A stretch of DNA of 7,312 bases from Thermoplasmatota archaeon (GTDB lineage: Archaea > Thermoplasmatota > E2 > DHVEG-1): assembly GCA_018824925.1 (NCBI GenBank), contig JAHJFH010000031.1, positions 1 to 7,312 of the forward strand. The letters run 5' to 3'. A program made the position numbers and the translations under genes. Positions 6,124 to 7,312 of the stretch are shown here, in pieces (within the stretch, counting starts at the first letter, position 1; each line of letters begins with the position of its first letter). The notes beneath the pieces were generated by a model that made no database searches, had not been told where the DNA came from, and worked only from the letters and a program-made list of their open reading frames with translations.

Positions 6124-7312
6124 TTAAAGAAGCGCTCGGGCACTCCAGACCACACCCAGACCACTCACCTCAATTTGATGATCTCCATCAGAGTCAGACC
6201 AGGATAGTGTTCCCTTAAGACTACAGGAACCTATCTTCATTCCCAAGTACGTTGGGAATTTCCAAACCATCGTATTTGCTTCCGTATACCAAATATCTAC
6301 ATCCAACTCGGTTTTTGTTCCATATAACAAGGATTGACTTACCAGATAAGCAGGATTGATACTTGGTTGTGCTGTCATACTGAACTCATTAGGCATTCGA
6401 ACAAATGGAAAGATCCTATCATCCTGCTGGGTTATTTTCAAATCAACATTTCTTAACTCAGTAAAGGACTCTCCATCATCGGTTGTTATTAACAAAGTTC
6501 CAAAGGGGTTAATACGAGAGGTTTTTTCTGAGATGAATTGTGGCATGGTATAGAAATTACTCTCATAGATATGCCAACCATTATCAAGGCTTATATGAAA
6601 CCAATCCCACCCACTAATACTACCCTTTGTTACAGCATTAGGTGTCCAAGAGTGTTCATGATGTCCCATACCAGATACTATATATTCCTCACCATCAATA
6701 CTAACTGTTCCCTCAATGGTACAACCTGAAAATAAATAATTTGCTATCGAGCTTTTTGATTCATCAAACGCTCTATTTCCAATAGTCCAAATTGGCAATG
6801 CATTAGCGGTATAATCAAGATCAATAATGATCTCATGACCGGGATCAATATCCTCATCCTCAGCATGAACATGCCAGTTCGGATATGCCCCCTCAGCCCA
6901 TGATTTATCATATTGAAGATTTATTCCAGGAGAACTCGCTATCAAAGTACCATAGTTTAAGATACCCAGATAACGTTCTTTGTTAATCATTCCACCGAAA
7001 CTTTCGCCATTTGGTCCATGTAATGAAACAACCAATAAATCAGGTTTCAGAGTTCCAATTAAATCACCCCGGGCCATATGATTAAAACTAATAAGAACCG
7101 TCCAATTCTTAAGCTCACTGTTTTTACCATTGAGAACAGCACCAAAGTACCACCATTCACGACTTATACGAATAGCATCATAATGCACTCCTTCATCATC
7201 AGGGGCAACCTCACGACGAAACGAGGGTATAAAAGAGGTTGGTGGCGTGGGGATTTGTAGTAGAGGTGGTGTGACATTTATCCCGGCATCATCAGGTTCT
7301 CCAGGTTCAATA
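6124..7312 (-). CDS. CrtC/AttH-type lipocalin-like protein, N-terminus beyond the window
   Basis: The reading frame is open from the stop at 6124-6126 to the window edge, about 395 codons, so the gene is partial. EWWYF (7144-7158) is the signature near the start of the first lipocalin-like barrel in the carotenoid 1,2-hydratase (CrtC)/AttH superfamily. The preceding APDDEGVHYD resembles the short acidic, His-containing segment that comes before it in the family. Later blocks fit as well: NWHVHAEDED, GMGHHEHSW (about 6646-6672) and GWDWFHISLDNGWHIYESNFY-like text near 6550-6615, rich in aromatic and His residues. Further upstream is a Pro/Thr/Ser-rich stretch (about 7219-7275), typical of a linker in an exported or lipid-anchored protein; a signal peptide would lie outside the window. 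Family members act on carotenoids or have no known role, so no substrate is assigned. A GTG at 7188-7186 is probably internal. Confidence 0.7.
   Translation of the reverse strand, partial: IEPGEPDDAGINVTPPLLQIPTPPTSFIPSFRREVAPDDEGVHYDAIRISREWWYFGAVLNGKNSELKNWTVLISFNHMARGDLIGTLKPDLLVVSLHGPNGESFGGMINKERYLGILNYGTLIASSPGINLQYDKSWAEGAYPNWHVHAEDEDIDPGHEIIIDLDYTANALPIWTIGNRAFDESKSSIANYLFSGCTIEGTVSIDGEEYIVSGMGHHEHSWTPNAVTKGSISGWDWFHISLDNGWHIYESNFYTMPQFISEKTSRINPFGTLLITTDDGESFTELRNVDLKITQQDDRIFPFVRMPNEFSMTAQPSINPAYLVSQSLLYGTKTELDVDIWYTEANTMVWKFPTYLGMKIGSCSLKGTLSWSDSDGDHQIEVSGLGVVWSARALL

Noticed and set aside
7186..7188. GTG as the start codon of the lipocalin-like gene
   Set aside because: The frame stays open upstream to the window edge, and the residues just before it (APDDEG) match the segment that normally precedes EWWYF in this family. 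It is therefore probably an internal valine.

Overview
This is an archaeal chromosomal segment, most likely from a euryarchaeon. The evidence is the modified (archaeal) mevalonate pathway genes, TTTATATG-type TATA boxes instead of bacterial -35/-10 promoters, a probably leaderless gene, and oligo-U type termination signals. I cannot place it more precisely by reading alone.

Layout: (1) a 5-formyltetrahydrofolate cyclo-ligase gene on the minus strand (10-570). (2) A 135-bp divergent promoter region (571-705) holding two identical TATA boxes in inverted orientation. (3) A plus-strand cluster (706-3294) of mevalonate kinase, a UbiD-family decarboxylase (anhydromevalonate phosphate decarboxylase) and a small LpdD-like protein; the genes overlap by 4 and 17 nt. 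(4) truD, tRNA pseudouridine synthase, on the minus strand (3291-4460), with its stop codon interlocked with that of the preceding gene. (5) A second divergent promoter region (4461-4543). (6) A plus-strand pair (4544-6120), the large and small subunits of phosphomevalonate dehydratase (the aconitase X family). (7) A minus-strand gene (6124 to beyond the window end) for a CrtC/AttH-type lipocalin-like protein, incomplete at its N-terminus.

Taken together, the two plus-strand units encode every enzyme of the archaeal pathway from mevalonate to isopentenyl phosphate. Mevalonate kinase makes 5-phosphomevalonate, the two-subunit Fe-S dehydratase makes trans-anhydromevalonate phosphate, and the UbiD-type enzyme decarboxylates it using prenylated FMN. 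The enzymes before (HMG-CoA reductase) and after (isopentenyl phosphate kinase) are not in the window, nor is UbiX, which makes the prenylated flavin. The LpdD-like protein is a plausible helper for loading that cofactor into the decarboxylase. The pathway itself is already described; the less charted points are the LpdD-like partner, the symmetric promoters and the lipocalin-like gene.

Genes are packed tightly, with no gene-free stretch over 300 bases. I see no RNA gene, CRISPR array, insertion sequence or phage-like gene.
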